A stretch of 64,000 nucleotides of DNA from Brevibacillus thermoruber 423 (GTDB taxonomy: Bacteria > Bacillota > Bacilli > Brevibacillales > Brevibacillaceae): the NCBI RefSeq assembly GCF_000454065.1, contig NZ_KE695653.1, positions 54,057 through 118,056 of the forward strand, read 5' to 3'. Shown one piece after another: positions 24,874 to 33,277 of this stretch. Position 1 is the first letter of the stretch, and each line of letters opens with the position of its first letter. The position numbers and the translations under genes were made by a program. The notes below the pieces were generated by a model, which saw only the letters and a program-made list of their open reading frames with translations, had not been told where the DNA came from and did not search any database.

Positions 24874-25773
24874 CTACCGAAAGACCGTCAGCGAATAGAC
24901 GCGGCAGCCATGCCCCACCTGCCCCCTGATTGTCTCCGCGCACGCACGCAGCGTGGAACCGGTGGTGTAGATATCGTCCACGAGCAGGATGGCGTCGGGA
25001 GCCATGAGCCGACGCCCAAGAAATGCCGAGCCGATTCTCCGCCACCAGAGCAGCGTGCCCCCACGTTCACGGACATCTGATCCGCCGCCATCCCCAACGA
25101 TATCCGGCTCGCGTTTACGACAGGATACAGGGCCCACCCACTCAAACGCTCCCCGCATGCTCTCCTGCCGCGCCGTACGCCCTCCCTGCCTGCTCAGTTT
25201 CGGGGTATGTCTCGTCCGCGCCAGCAGGGGGACAACCTCCACGCCGATGCGTTTGCCCAGGCCGCTCACCATCAGCTCCACCTGGTTGAAGCCGCGCTCC
25301 CGCAAACGGTTGTCATGGAGCGGAACAGCCGCTGCACACCGGAACCGGATTGATCCGTAGTAGCGGTAAAAGGCCAGCGCCAGCAAAGCGGCAAACAAGC
25401 CGGCCATGCGTTCGTCTCCTCTGTATTTGAAACGGCTGAGCATGTCTTTTCCCCACTCGTTGTAGACAAGCAGCCCCCGGTTGCCGGCCAACGGTTCATC
25501 CCTGACAGACGCGCAGTCCCCGCACTTCTGCCGATCCGACAGCAGGGAAGGCGTCCGTCCGCCCATATCCCGTCCGCACTGGATGCAAATCCGCTCTCCC
25601 AAGATCGGCAGGAGCCGAAGACAATCGGCACAGAGCCCCAGTCCGTCCAGCAGTCGGTAGACCGCCGGGTAGCGGGCGGAACGCGCTATGGTCAGAGACA
25701 AGCGCCGGACCGCCGCCTCCCGCTCCCGCGAGGCCACCCGGCCGCCACAGCTTACACACGGCTCCCGCAGCAT
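24874..25773 (-). CDS. comFC: competence protein ComFC (phosphoribosyltransferase family)
   Basis: ComFC is required for uptake of transforming DNA, and its PRTase fold is thought to work with ComFA on single-stranded DNA. The 299-residue product has an N-terminal zinc ribbon (CVSCGG, CADC, CIQCGRD, CGDC), VPLHDNRLRERGFNQ, and the PRPP-binding loop ILLVDDIYTTGST. It is longer than usual (about 230-250) through an Arg/Gly-rich insert after SRQGGRTARQ (about residues 195-245). It overlaps the end of comFA by 22 bases, so translation is coupled. Confidence 0.92.
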   Translation of the reverse strand: MLREPCVSCGGRVASREREAAVRRLSLTIARSARYPAVYRLLDGLGLCADCLRLLPILGERICIQCGRDMGGRTPSLLSDRQKCGDCASVRDEPLAGNRGLLVYNEWGKDMLSRFKYRGDERMAGLFAALLALAFYRYYGSIRFRCAAAVPLHDNRLRERGFNQVELMVSGLGKRIGVEVVPLLARTRHTPKLSRQGGRTARQESMRGAFEWVGPVSCRKREPDIVGDGGGSDVRERGGTLLWWRRIGSAFLGRRLMAPDAILLVDDIYTTGSTLRACAETIRGQVGHGCRVYSLTVFR

Positions 25774-27704
25774 GATGGCGCCTCCTTTTTCCGCAGCCGC
25801 TCCGCCAGCCGGTTCATCCTGCGAATCTGCCTGATGGCAGCGTAGGGTGCGGTGGAACGATGAGACTGGATAAACAGTACCGTTCCCTCCGGTGCGTCGG
25901 CGGAGCGGCCCACGCGTCCGGCAATCTGGACGAGGGAGGCCTCGTCAAAAACGGGGGCATCCGCCCCGACCACAATTACGTCGCTGCGCGGAATGGTAAC
26001 GCCCCGCTCCAGAATGGTAGTGGTCACCATCACCGCATGACGCTTGTCCCGAAAGAGGCGCACCTTCTGCTCCCGCTCCGGATCGGCGGCATGGACGCCC
26101 GCCATCGCGTTTGCGTGATCCGGCAGGCGGGCCTGCAAATACTGCAGGACCCGGGGAACGTCCTCCACCCGCGGGACAAAGACGAACACCTGACGCCCGG
26201 CCGCGAGGGAAGCCTTGACGCCATCGAGAAGCGGCGGCACGGGACGCCCCTGCCGCATCCGCTTGTCCAGGGCAGCCACCGTGCACACCCTGGGCACCGG
26301 CAGAGGAAACCCGTGATACCGCCCCGGCAGCAGCACGTGGGTAGCGGAGTGGGCGGGGAACCGGAATGCGGATGGGACCAGCCGCTTCCGCAAATAGCGG
26401 GGCGGCGTGGCGCTCAGATACAGGGTTTTCCCACCGGGCTGAACGGCGCGGGAAACCGCCCGGTACAAGACAGGATTGTTGTGGTACGGAAACGCGTCAG
26501 CCTCATCCAGCACGACCAGGGGAAAGCGCTGATAGTACCGCATCACCTGGTGGGTGGTGGCGACGGTAATGTCGGCGTCCTCCCATTTCTCCCGGCTGGA
26601 CCCGTGAACGGCGATCACGCGTGCCGCCGGGAAAACGCGCTGCAAACGGGGCGCCAACTCCAGCACCACGTCCTTGCGCGGCGTGGCGATCAACACCGGT
26701 CCGCCGTCCGCCAGCGTCTCCCGGATGGCTGGGAACAAGAGCTCGGTTTTCCCCGCTCCGCAGACCGCCCACATCAAAAACGCCGAAGGCCCCGGTTTGC
26801 TGGCCGCCACGAAGCGCCTGGCCCGTTCCGCCGCTGCCGCCTGCATCGGTGAATACCGCCCCTCCCACTGGAGAACGGCCGCCGCGCTGTCCTTGCGAAA
26901 GCGGGTGCGTTTGCCGGGAACGCAGAGATACGGCGTGCAGCATTTGCTTCTGCCCATGTCCAAACATGTCGTGCAGTATGCGCAGCCCTGCCCGCAGGTG
27001 TGGCAGAGCGTGAGCGCGATCCCCCGCTCGCTGCCGCAGCGGCCGCACCGCATCGCCAAACGGCGGCGCCACCAGTCCCATCTCACAAACAGCTCAATGC
27101 CCGGCCGCCACTCCGCTTTCCCGTCGAGAACCAGCCACTGCAGACATTCCCTGCGCAGACTTCCCGTCCAGCCGCGCCTGTGCAGAAAGCCGTCCAGCTC
27201 TTCCAGCAGCAAAGCGCGTCCCTGCAGCAGCAGATGCAGCCGCTCGCTGTCTGCGCGAAGATCGGGAAGGGCACCAGCGGGGAAAGGGGCTCCCGGACCG
27301 AACGGTGCCTCCCTCCCGGCATCGGCATCTTCCCCCTCATCAGCCTGTCGGCCATCCGCATCCCCCGCGTCTTCCCCGGCCCTCTCGAACAAAAACCACT
27401 CTCCCCTGAGCGGCTGCATGTCCCGCGCTTCCCGGCCGTACAAGGCGTTGGCTTCCCTGACGTGCTCCAGCGCCCATTCCCGCATGGCGGCAATATCCTC
27501 TTCCCCGACGTCCCGTCCCTGCAGCCGCGCGTTCAGCACTCCTCTCAGGTAAAAGGCCAGCGCCAGCGACGGGCTTTTGCCGATGACGTGGAGCCTGCAG
27601 CCGTCCCGCTCCCGCCAATACGTCTGATCCACCGCAAAACACGGCGTCACATACACGTGCGCCGCCTCGTCCCCCACTTTTACATAGAGCAGGTACTCTC
27701 GCAC
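25752..27704 (-). CDS. comFA: competence helicase-like protein ComFA
   Basis: A DEAD-box ATPase that helps pull single-stranded DNA into the cell during transformation. The 650-residue product has a variable N-terminal ~200 residues, a four-cysteine zinc motif (CGRCGSERG ... CHTCGQGCAYC), Walker A AVCGAGKTELLFP, the DEAD motif VVLDEADAF, ATTHQVMRYY and LSATPP, and the C-terminal helicase motif VQIAGRVGRSADAPEGTV. It is longer than Bacillus ComFA (~460) because of the extra N-terminal region. It overlaps comFC by 22 bases. The small GT-like gene and degU lie upstream. Confidence 0.95.
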   Translation of the reverse strand: MREYLLYVKVGDEAAHVYVTPCFAVDQTYWRERDGCRLHVIGKSPSLALAFYLRGVLNARLQGRDVGEEDIAAMREWALEHVREANALYGREARDMQPLRGEWFLFERAGEDAGDADGRQADEGEDADAGREAPFGPGAPFPAGALPDLRADSERLHLLLQGRALLLEELDGFLHRRGWTGSLRRECLQWLVLDGKAEWRPGIELFVRWDWWRRRLAMRCGRCGSERGIALTLCHTCGQGCAYCTTCLDMGRSKCCTPYLCVPGKRTRFRKDSAAAVLQWEGRYSPMQAAAAERARRFVAASKPGPSAFLMWAVCGAGKTELLFPAIRETLADGGPVLIATPRKDVVLELAPRLQRVFPAARVIAVHGSSREKWEDADITVATTHQVMRYYQRFPLVVLDEADAFPYHNNPVLYRAVSRAVQPGGKTLYLSATPPRYLRKRLVPSAFRFPAHSATHVLLPGRYHGFPLPVPRVCTVAALDKRMRQGRPVPPLLDGVKASLAAGRQVFVFVPRVEDVPRVLQYLQARLPDHANAMAGVHAADPEREQKVRLFRDKRHAVMVTTTILERGVTIPRSDVIVVGADAPVFDEASLVQIAGRVGRSADAPEGTVLFIQSHRSTAPYAAIRQIRRMNRLAERLRKKEAPSCCGSRV

Positions 27705-27821
27705 ACTACCGCCTCCGTCCTCCTTGTCTCCACACGACCAGTGTGCACAAAGACAGCGGCTGCCCGCAAATATTTCGGGACAACCATCGTCCCGTGAAGC
27801 AGGACCACGGCAAAAGAAAAA

Positions 27822-27841
27822 AGCGCGCTACATCGCGCGCT
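27822..27841 (-). terminator. terminator of the GT-like gene
   Basis: Minus strand: AGCGCGCGATGTAGCGCGCTTTTTTC. The stem overlaps the last codons of the gene. Confidence 0.8.
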
Positions 27842-28199
27842 CCCACTCGCCCGTACGGCGAAGGTCTATGGTCACGGCCGGGACGGCGGCCGCCTCTTCC
27901 CCGTCGTCGGCGCAGAGGTGGCCGGCCCGTTTCAACACAGCCATGATGCCACATGTATCATCAGTCGATCCGTAATCGACATACGAGATGCGTATGGGCG
28001 TGCCGCTCCAATACGAACGGACCTGCAGCCGCCGGACCGCGTATTCCACCACCTGCTCCGAGTTGCCGAGCAGCAGCCGGTAATGCACGCATGATTGGTC
28101 CGCGCGTTCCGCCATCCGGCTGATCCAGCGGTTTGCAAGCGTCACCATCAGAGAGGAGCAGCCATATGCCGCCAACAGCCACACCACCAACTCTTCCAT
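27828..28199 (-). CDS. small membrane-anchored protein resembling a glycosyltransferase-2 fragment
   Basis: A 123-residue protein with one N-terminal membrane helix (EELVVWLLAAYGCSSLMVTL) and a cytoplasmic part. The stretch YRLLLGNSEQVVEYAVRRL and ISYVDYGSTDDTCGI resembles the start of a GT2 fold, including a diverged DDGSTDDT-type motif, but no catalytic half follows. It may be a remnant domain or a regulatory protein. ATG 28199 has GGAGGT nine bases upstream; starts at 28208 and 28226 are possible but poorly spaced. It lies between degU and comFA. Function unknown. Confidence 0.7.
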   Translation of the reverse strand: MEELVVWLLAAYGCSSLMVTLANRWISRMAERADQSCVHYRLLLGNSEQVVEYAVRRLQVRSYWSGTPIRISYVDYGSTDDTCGIMAVLKRAGHLCADDGEEAAAVPAVTIDLRRTGEWERAM

Positions 28200-28269
28200 C
28201 ACGGTCATACCTCCTCCTGCAATCAAGGTATGCGGAATGGCTTGTTCATGGTGCAGCCGCCTTCTTGTT

Positions 28270-28977
28270 TTACAGTTTTACCCAGCCGTTTTTGATGGAA
28301 ATGACCACGGCCTGCGTCCGGTCCTGAACGCTCAGTTTTTGCAAAATGCTGCTGACGTGGTTTTTGACCGTCTTCTCACTGATAAACAAAAACTCGCCGA
28401 TGGCCCGGTTGCTCTTCCCTTCCGCCATCAACTGCAGCACCTCGCGCTCGCGGCGGGTCAGCGACTCGATCACCTTGGGATCGACCGGCTCCGAATCCTC
28501 TACCGCAAATGTCCGTTCCGCCGCTCCTTCCTGTTCGCTCAGGCGGCGAAACTCTTCAATCAGCTTGCCTGTTACTTTCGGATGGATATACGCGCCGCCT
28601 CCGGCCACCACGCGAACGGCTTCCACCAGATCGTTCGTCCCCATCTCTTTCAGCAGATAGCCGGACGCTCCGGAACGCAGCGTGCGGTACACGTAGCCTT
28701 CGTCGTCATGAATGGACAGGATGATCACACGGGTATCCGGGCTTACGGAAATGACGTGTTCCGCGGCGGAGACACCGTTGACATTGGGCATGTTAATGTC
28801 CATCAGGACCACATCCGGCTTGTGCTCCTCGGCGAGGCGATACGCCTCTTCCCCGTCGGAACCTTCGCCGATTACCCGAAAATCGCTTTCCATTTCCAAA
28901 ATCCGCTTTACGCCCTCACGGAACAGTTGATGATCGTCCACTATGACAATCCGGATTTCTTGCTGCCTTTTCTCCAT
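28270..28977 (-). CDS. degU: response regulator DegU
   Basis: A NarL-type regulator that controls exoenzymes, motility, competence and biofilm genes when phosphorylated by DegS. The 235-residue product has a receiver domain ([16 protein letters not shown], phospho-acceptor Asp in [11 protein letters not shown], conserved Lys in GYLLKEMG) and a C-terminal LuxR helix-turn-helix ([43 protein letters not shown]). ATG 28977 lies six bases after GGGAGG. It follows degS by 29 bases. Confidence 0.97.
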   Translation of the reverse strand: MEKRQQEIRIVIVDDHQLFREGVKRILEMESDFRVIGEGSDGEEAYRLAEEHKPDVVLMDINMPNVNGVSAAEHVISVSPDTRVIILSIHDDEGYVYRTLRSGASGYLLKEMGTNDLVEAVRVVAGGGAYIHPKVTGKLIEEFRRLSEQEGAAERTFAVEDSEPVDPKVIESLTRREREVLQLMAEGKSNRAIGEFLFISEKTVKNHVSSILQKLSVQDRTQAVVISIKNGWVKL

Positions 28978-29006
28978 GTTCATCCTCCCTATGCACGATT
29001 TCGCAC

Positions 29007-30149
29007 TCAAAATTTAACCGGTATTTGAAACATCACTTTCGTTCCTTCTCCAGGCGACGACTGCAGCTCCATCGTACCTTCGAGCAGCTGCGCCCGCTCC
29101 TTCATGCCCAACAGCCCAAAGGACCCTCCTTTGGCTGTGCGCTTGTCTACGTCAAAGCCGACCCCGTCATCTTTGACAACGAGAACCAGCGAATCCTCCA
29201 AAAACTCGAGTTTCACCTGGACCGTGCTGGCCCCCGCATGCTTTTCCACGTTGTTCAGGCACTCCTGTACCAGACGGAAGATGGCGGCTTTGACGGAGCT
29301 CTTGAGCGGCTGCTCCACGCCAAACACGACCAGGTCGACGGAGACGTGCGTTCGCTCCTCGTAGGTTTGAATGTATTTCTGCAGCGTGGGCACCAGCCCC
29401 AAATCGTCCAGCGCCATCGGCCGCAGGTCAAAAATGATCCGCCTAACATCGGCCAAGCTCATGCGGACCATCTCTTTCAATTCGTGCAGTTCCATCTGCG
29501 CTTCCAGGATGCGGTCGTTTTTCAGCATCTTCTCCACGATTTCCGAGCGCAGCACCACGTTGGCCATCGATTGGGCCGGACCGTCGTGAATTTCGCGCGC
29601 GACGCGCTTCCGTTCTTCCTCCTGGGCCTGAATGATCTTCAACCCCATCATCTGATGCTGCTTGGCCGTCTCCAGCGCTTCGTCGACCTTGCTCAAGTCG
29701 CCGGTCAGGTACCCGAGCACAACCCCCATCTGCGTGACCAGCTTTTCCGCCCGCTCGATCGTCTCCTCCAGATTGCGAAGCTGCCGCTCCAGATCATTGC
29801 GCCTGCGCTTCAGGTTGTTTTCCCGTTCCCGGAAAATGGACAGCTCCACCTGGATGCGGCTCGCTTCCTCGTACGCGATGCGGATGTCTTCTTCCGTATA
29901 GGTGTGGAAGTTGCGGCTCACCAGCACCAGCCGGTTGCGCGACTTGCGGTAGGCGAGCTCCAGCGCGTCCACCTTTTGTATCACTTTGGAAATTTCCTGT
30001 CGCAATTCATGCAATTCCAGCTTTAACGCATTGCCCTGCTGGCGTGCATGTTCCGAAATCTCAAAGATTTGCGCCTTGCTTGCCTCCACCGTTTCAATCG
30101 TTCGTTTAATCACTCCATCCAACATGCTGATGCTGATTGCCTGATTCAT
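29007..30149 (-). CDS. degS: sensor histidine kinase DegS
   Basis: A cytoplasmic kinase of 380 residues with no membrane segment, which phosphorylates DegU. The N-terminal half is a long coiled coil (about 30-180). The phosphorylated His is in [19 protein letters not shown] sequence ([13 protein letters not shown]), and the C-terminal HATPase domain shows [26 protein letters not shown] and [17 protein letters not shown]. The ATG overlaps the stop of the polysaccharide deacetylase gene by four bases, and degU follows, so the three genes probably form one transcript. Confidence 0.97.
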   Translation of the reverse strand: MNQAISISMLDGVIKRTIETVEASKAQIFEISEHARQQGNALKLELHELRQEISKVIQKVDALELAYRKSRNRLVLVSRNFHTYTEEDIRIAYEEASRIQVELSIFRERENNLKRRRNDLERQLRNLEETIERAEKLVTQMGVVLGYLTGDLSKVDEALETAKQHQMMGLKIIQAQEEERKRVAREIHDGPAQSMANVVLRSEIVEKMLKNDRILEAQMELHELKEMVRMSLADVRRIIFDLRPMALDDLGLVPTLQKYIQTYEERTHVSVDLVVFGVEQPLKSSVKAAIFRLVQECLNNVEKHAGASTVQVKLEFLEDSLVLVVKDDGVGFDVDKRTAKGGSFGLLGMKERAQLLEGTMELQSSPGEGTKVMFQIPVKF

Positions 30150-31168
30150 TCCTGCTCTCCTTCAAATCCGTTTTTCGCTTTCGTAAATAGCTGGTGGAGT
30201 TGGGCAGTATCCATCTCGCGCAAACCGACGTCAAAGCGCGGGATGGCCAGCGGATTGACGCCGGGTGTCACCACTCCCGGATTGGAGTTGAACACGTAAC
30301 GGTAGCCGGCTTGTTGGGCTGTCTGCAGAACGATGTCATTGAAAAAGCCGAACGGCAAGGATATGGTATCCACCGGTCGGCCCACCAGATCGCTCAGGCC
30401 GACGCGGGACATGGTAAAGTCAACGTACAATCGGTTCCGGTATTCCTGCTCGTTTTCCAGGCGCTGCACATCCTCCATGTATACGGGAGCGGTCTTTGGC
30501 CCCCATTCTCCCCATTCGCTGCTGGCGGCCTGTTCATGCAGACTGTAAGTGTGTGAGCCGATATCCACCAGCCCGGAAACGAGCATTTCTTTTATCTGTT
30601 GGCGAGTCAACGGTGTCGTCATATTTTCTCGCTTGCGCTCCACGGTGTCCCGCAGCCGACCTGCTATGGCAAAATTGACGGATGGAAACTGGTACCGGCG
30701 CAGCACGGGAAACGCATGCGTGTAGTAACTCTCGTATCCATCGTCAAACGTAATCAGCACGGCGTTGTCGGTGGACAGCACGCCGGTGTCGACAAAACGC
30801 AAAAACTCCGACAGCGAAATCGGATGCAGGTCATTCTCGCGCAAAAACGCCATATGCCGGGCAAATTGGTCCGGGTCAATCACATAGCGTTGGTTCAATT
30901 GGTTCGACACATGGTGGTAGGTCAGCACCACCACCCGATTTCGATACCACTGCCTGGGTACGACGGCTTCGTCCTTTTCGGCCGTTCGTTCCCGCGCTGC
31001 AGCGGCTTCCTCCCCGCTTGTGCTTATAGACGTAGGAACCGGGGGAAAATGTTGCACTTTTGGCATGTTCTTATTTGGAAGATACACACCCCCGAGCAGT
31101 CCGGCAGTCACGACCAGACCGAACGACACCAGAATGACAAGGAAGAAGGGCCACCTTTTCGGCAACAA
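30146..31168 (-). CDS. membrane-anchored polysaccharide deacetylase
   Basis: A 340-residue cell-envelope enzyme with an N-terminal signal anchor (PFFLVILVSFGLVVTAGLLGG) and a NodB-homology domain. Motif 1 is ITFDDGYESYY and motif 2 is DIGSHTYSLH, so the metal-binding Asp and His residues are present. The domain begins with VVVLTYHHVSNQ. It probably removes N-acetyl groups from peptidoglycan or another polysaccharide; the substrate is not known. Its stop overlaps the degS start (ATGA), which is unusual for a deg operon and suggests co-regulation of wall modification with DegSU. Confidence 0.9.
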   Translation of the reverse strand: MLPKRWPFFLVILVSFGLVVTAGLLGGVYLPNKNMPKVQHFPPVPTSISTSGEEAAAARERTAEKDEAVVPRQWYRNRVVVLTYHHVSNQLNQRYVIDPDQFARHMAFLRENDLHPISLSEFLRFVDTGVLSTDNAVLITFDDGYESYYTHAFPVLRRYQFPSVNFAIAGRLRDTVERKRENMTTPLTRQQIKEMLVSGLVDIGSHTYSLHEQAASSEWGEWGPKTAPVYMEDVQRLENEQEYRNRLYVDFTMSRVGLSDLVGRPVDTISLPFGFFNDIVLQTAQQAGYRYVFNSNPGVVTPGVNPLAIPRFDVGLREMDTAQLHQLFTKAKNGFEGEQE

Positions 31169-31247
31169 AATCCCTCCTTACAGCCTACATAGTGATTCGA
31201 CACCGGTGAACGGATTCCTTTATGACTGGATTACCATTCCTATCCAA

Positions 31248-31276
31248 GAAAAAAAGCCTAGTGCGTGCACTAGGCT
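31248..31276 (-). terminator. terminator of metK
   Basis: Minus strand: AGCCTAGTGCACGCACTAGGCTTTTTTTC. A perfect stem with a T-run. Confidence 0.93.
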
Positions 31277-31291
31277 CTCCCTACTCGGTTG

Positions 31292-32503
31292 TTATTTCAA
31301 CAGATTGGCAGCGTCCTGTTTCAGCGCTTCCGCCTTGTCTGTCTTCTCCCACGGCACATTCAGGTCGTTACGCCCAAAGTGACCGTATGCCGCGGTTTGC
31401 TTGTAGATCGGACGACGCAGGTCAAGCTGCTTGATGATCCCTGCCGGGCGCAGGTCGAAGTGCTTGCGGACGAGCTTCACCAGCTCCTCCTCGGCGATCT
31501 TGCCGGTGCCGAACGTATCCACGCTGATGGACACAGGCTGTGCCACACCGATGGCGTACGCTACCTGCACTTCGCACTTGTCCGCCAGGCCGGCCGCGAC
31601 GATGTTCTTCGCCACGTAGCGCGCTGCGTATGCGCCGGAGCGGTCCACCTTTGTCGGGTCTTTGCCGGAGAACGCGCCGCCGCCGTGACGAGCGTAGCCG
31701 CCGTAAGTGTCCACGATGATTTTGCGTCCGGTCAAACCGGCGTCGCCCTGCGGACCGCCGATCACGAAACGGCCGGTCGGGTTGATGAAGTACTTGGTCT
31801 CGTCATCCAGCAGTTCAGCGGGAACGACCGGCTTGATGACGTGTTCCATCAGGTCTTTCTTGATTTGTTCCAGCGTCGCTTCCGGCGCGTGTTGGGTGGA
31901 GATGACAATGGTGTCGATGCGCACCGGCTTGTCGCCTTCGTATTCCACGGTCACCTGCGTTTTGCCGTCCGGACGCAGATAGCTGAGCGTGCCGTTTTTG
32001 CGCACTTCGGTCAGGCGGCGGGCCAGCTTGTGCGCCATGCTGATCGGCAGCGGCATCAGTTCAGGCGTTTCGTTGCAGGCAAACCCGAACATCAACCCTT
32101 GGTCGCCGGCGCCGATCGCTTCGATTTCCTCGTCGGTCATCTTGCCTTCGCGCGCTTCCAGGGCCTGGTCCACACCCAGGGCGATGTCGGCAGACTGCTC
32201 GCCGATCGCGGTGATGACGCCGCACGTGTCTGCGTCAAAGCCGAATTTGGCGCGGTCATAGCCGATTTCGCGGATCGTGTCGCGCACCAGCTTTTGAATG
32301 TCCACATAGGTGTTGGTGGTGATTTCACCCGCCACGAGCACGAGACCGGTGGTTACGGACGTTTCGCAAGCCACGCGGGCGTTCGGATCCTTTGCCAGGA
32401 TCGCATCCAGAATGGCGTCGGAAATTTGGTCACAAATCTTATCCGGATGACCTTCGGTGACAGATTCAGAAGTGAACAGACGACGACCTTTTTGCAATGC
32501 CAT
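31292..32503 (-). CDS. metK: S-adenosylmethionine synthetase
   Basis: Makes SAM from methionine and ATP. The 403-residue product carries [36 protein letters not shown] and [22 protein letters not shown], the family signatures. ATG 32503 has AAAGGAGG ten bases upstream; the frame extension to 32575 runs back into the riboswitch terminator. Expression is controlled by the SAM-I riboswitch in the leader. Monocistronic. Confidence 0.98.
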   Translation of the reverse strand: MALQKGRRLFTSESVTEGHPDKICDQISDAILDAILAKDPNARVACETSVTTGLVLVAGEITTNTYVDIQKLVRDTIREIGYDRAKFGFDADTCGVITAIGEQSADIALGVDQALEAREGKMTDEEIEAIGAGDQGLMFGFACNETPELMPLPISMAHKLARRLTEVRKNGTLSYLRPDGKTQVTVEYEGDKPVRIDTIVISTQHAPEATLEQIKKDLMEHVIKPVVPAELLDDETKYFINPTGRFVIGGPQGDAGLTGRKIIVDTYGGYARHGGGAFSGKDPTKVDRSGAYAARYVAKNIVAAGLADKCEVQVAYAIGVAQPVSISVDTFGTGKIAEEELVKLVRKHFDLRPAGIIKQLDLRRPIYKQTAAYGHFGRNDLNVPWEKTDKAEALKQDAANLLK

Positions 32504-32577
32504 GTGTACGACCTCCTTTGGACTCATACAAATAGTGTGGTAGCCGAAACAGGTTCTTATCAGACGAAGGCACATGC

Positions 32578-32733
32578 AAAAAAAAACCTTTTCCGTTTGA
32601 GGAAAAGGTGCTTGTTTTGATGCGTTCCTTACCTCTTATCGGCCAGAACAGATATCCGTTCTGCTGGTTAGCACCGCTCAAGTCGGTTGCCGGGCTTCAT
32701 AGGGCCAGTCCCTCCGCCTGCTCTGGATAAGAG
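32578..32733 (-). promoter_or_regulatory. SAM-I (S-box) riboswitch with terminator, metK leader
   Basis: The minus strand from 32733 begins TCTTATCC, then GCGGAGGGACTGGCCC, ATGAAGCCCGGCAACC and GGTGCTAACCAGCAGAA, and returns through GATAAGAGG at 32632-32640 to close P1. These are the conserved S-box elements. The expression platform is CCTTTTCC-tcaaac-GGAAAAGG followed by eight or more T (32578-32609). SAM binding would favour the terminator and turn metK off. Known family, clear match by eye. Confidence 0.95.
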
Positions 32734-32750
32734 TATCCATTACGGATAAT

Positions 32751-32779
32751 AGGATACTGGTTTTTCTCTTCGGTGTCAA
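32751..32779 (-). promoter_or_regulatory. sigma-A promoter of metK
   Basis: Minus strand: TTGACA (32774-32779), 17-base spacer, TATCCT (32751-32756), about 18 bases before the riboswitch P1. Confidence 0.75.
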
Positions 32780-32786
32780 TATGCAC

Positions 32787-33251
32787 TTAGCGGATTTCGT
32801 ATTTGCCGCGCACCATGATGTAGGCCACGCCGCCGTAGTTCGGGTCCAGCCGCAATCCGCGGTTGTCGGAGCGGGCGATCAGGAGCAGGTGGTTGTGGGA
32901 AACCGGTGCACCGGCACGGAGATCCGCCCCCTCCGTAATGTCGGTCAGACCGTCTCCCTTGTCGCCGGCGACAGCCTGCACCTGTCCGGTGCGGACGATG
33001 AATTCCGTCCCTTCAAAGCCGTACAGCGTCTGGCCCGGATACAGCTCCACCACGGTCAATCCGCTGGTCCCGCTGCCGCCTCCACTGCCCAGCGCTCGTT
33101 GGATCTGCTGATCGACGTAGCTCTTCGTCACGACCGGGTCGTCTGCGGAACCCGGCACGCCGGCGCTTCCGCCGTCAGCCATCGCCTGGGAAGCAAAAAT
33201 GGCCGTGCCGACTACCGCGGCTGCAAGCAATCCTTTTGTCGCTTTGTTCAT
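32787..33251 (-). CDS. small secreted protein of unknown function
   Basis: A 154-residue protein with a signal peptide (MNKATKGLLAAAVVGTAIFASQAMA), then a Gly/Ser-rich stretch with VVTKSYVDQQIQRAL, then a compact beta-rich domain (VVELYPGQTLYGFEGTEFIVRTGQ ... HNHLLLIARSDNRGL). The start at 33251 is preceded by GGAGAGG. It lies 26 bases after the SLH protease gene in the same direction, so it may be cotranscribed and act at the cell surface. I do not recognise a named family. Confidence 0.8.
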   Translation of the reverse strand: MNKATKGLLAAAVVGTAIFASQAMADGGSAGVPGSADDPVVTKSYVDQQIQRALGSGGGSGTSGLTVVELYPGQTLYGFEGTEFIVRTGQVQAVAGDKGDGLTDITEGADLRAGAPVSHNHLLLIARSDNRGLRLDPNYGGVAYIMVRGKYEIR

Positions 33252-33277
33252 CTCGATGTCCTCTCCTTTTCTGAAGA

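Noticed and set aside
25860..26852. 330-codon plus-strand frame opposite comFA
   Set aside because: Antisense shadow; comFA motifs are clear on the minus strand.
29025..30026. 333-codon plus-strand frame opposite degS
   Set aside because: Antisense shadow; degS is unambiguous on the minus strand.
31289..32620. 443-codon plus-strand frame opposite metK
   Set aside because: Antisense shadow of metK; it runs into the riboswitch.
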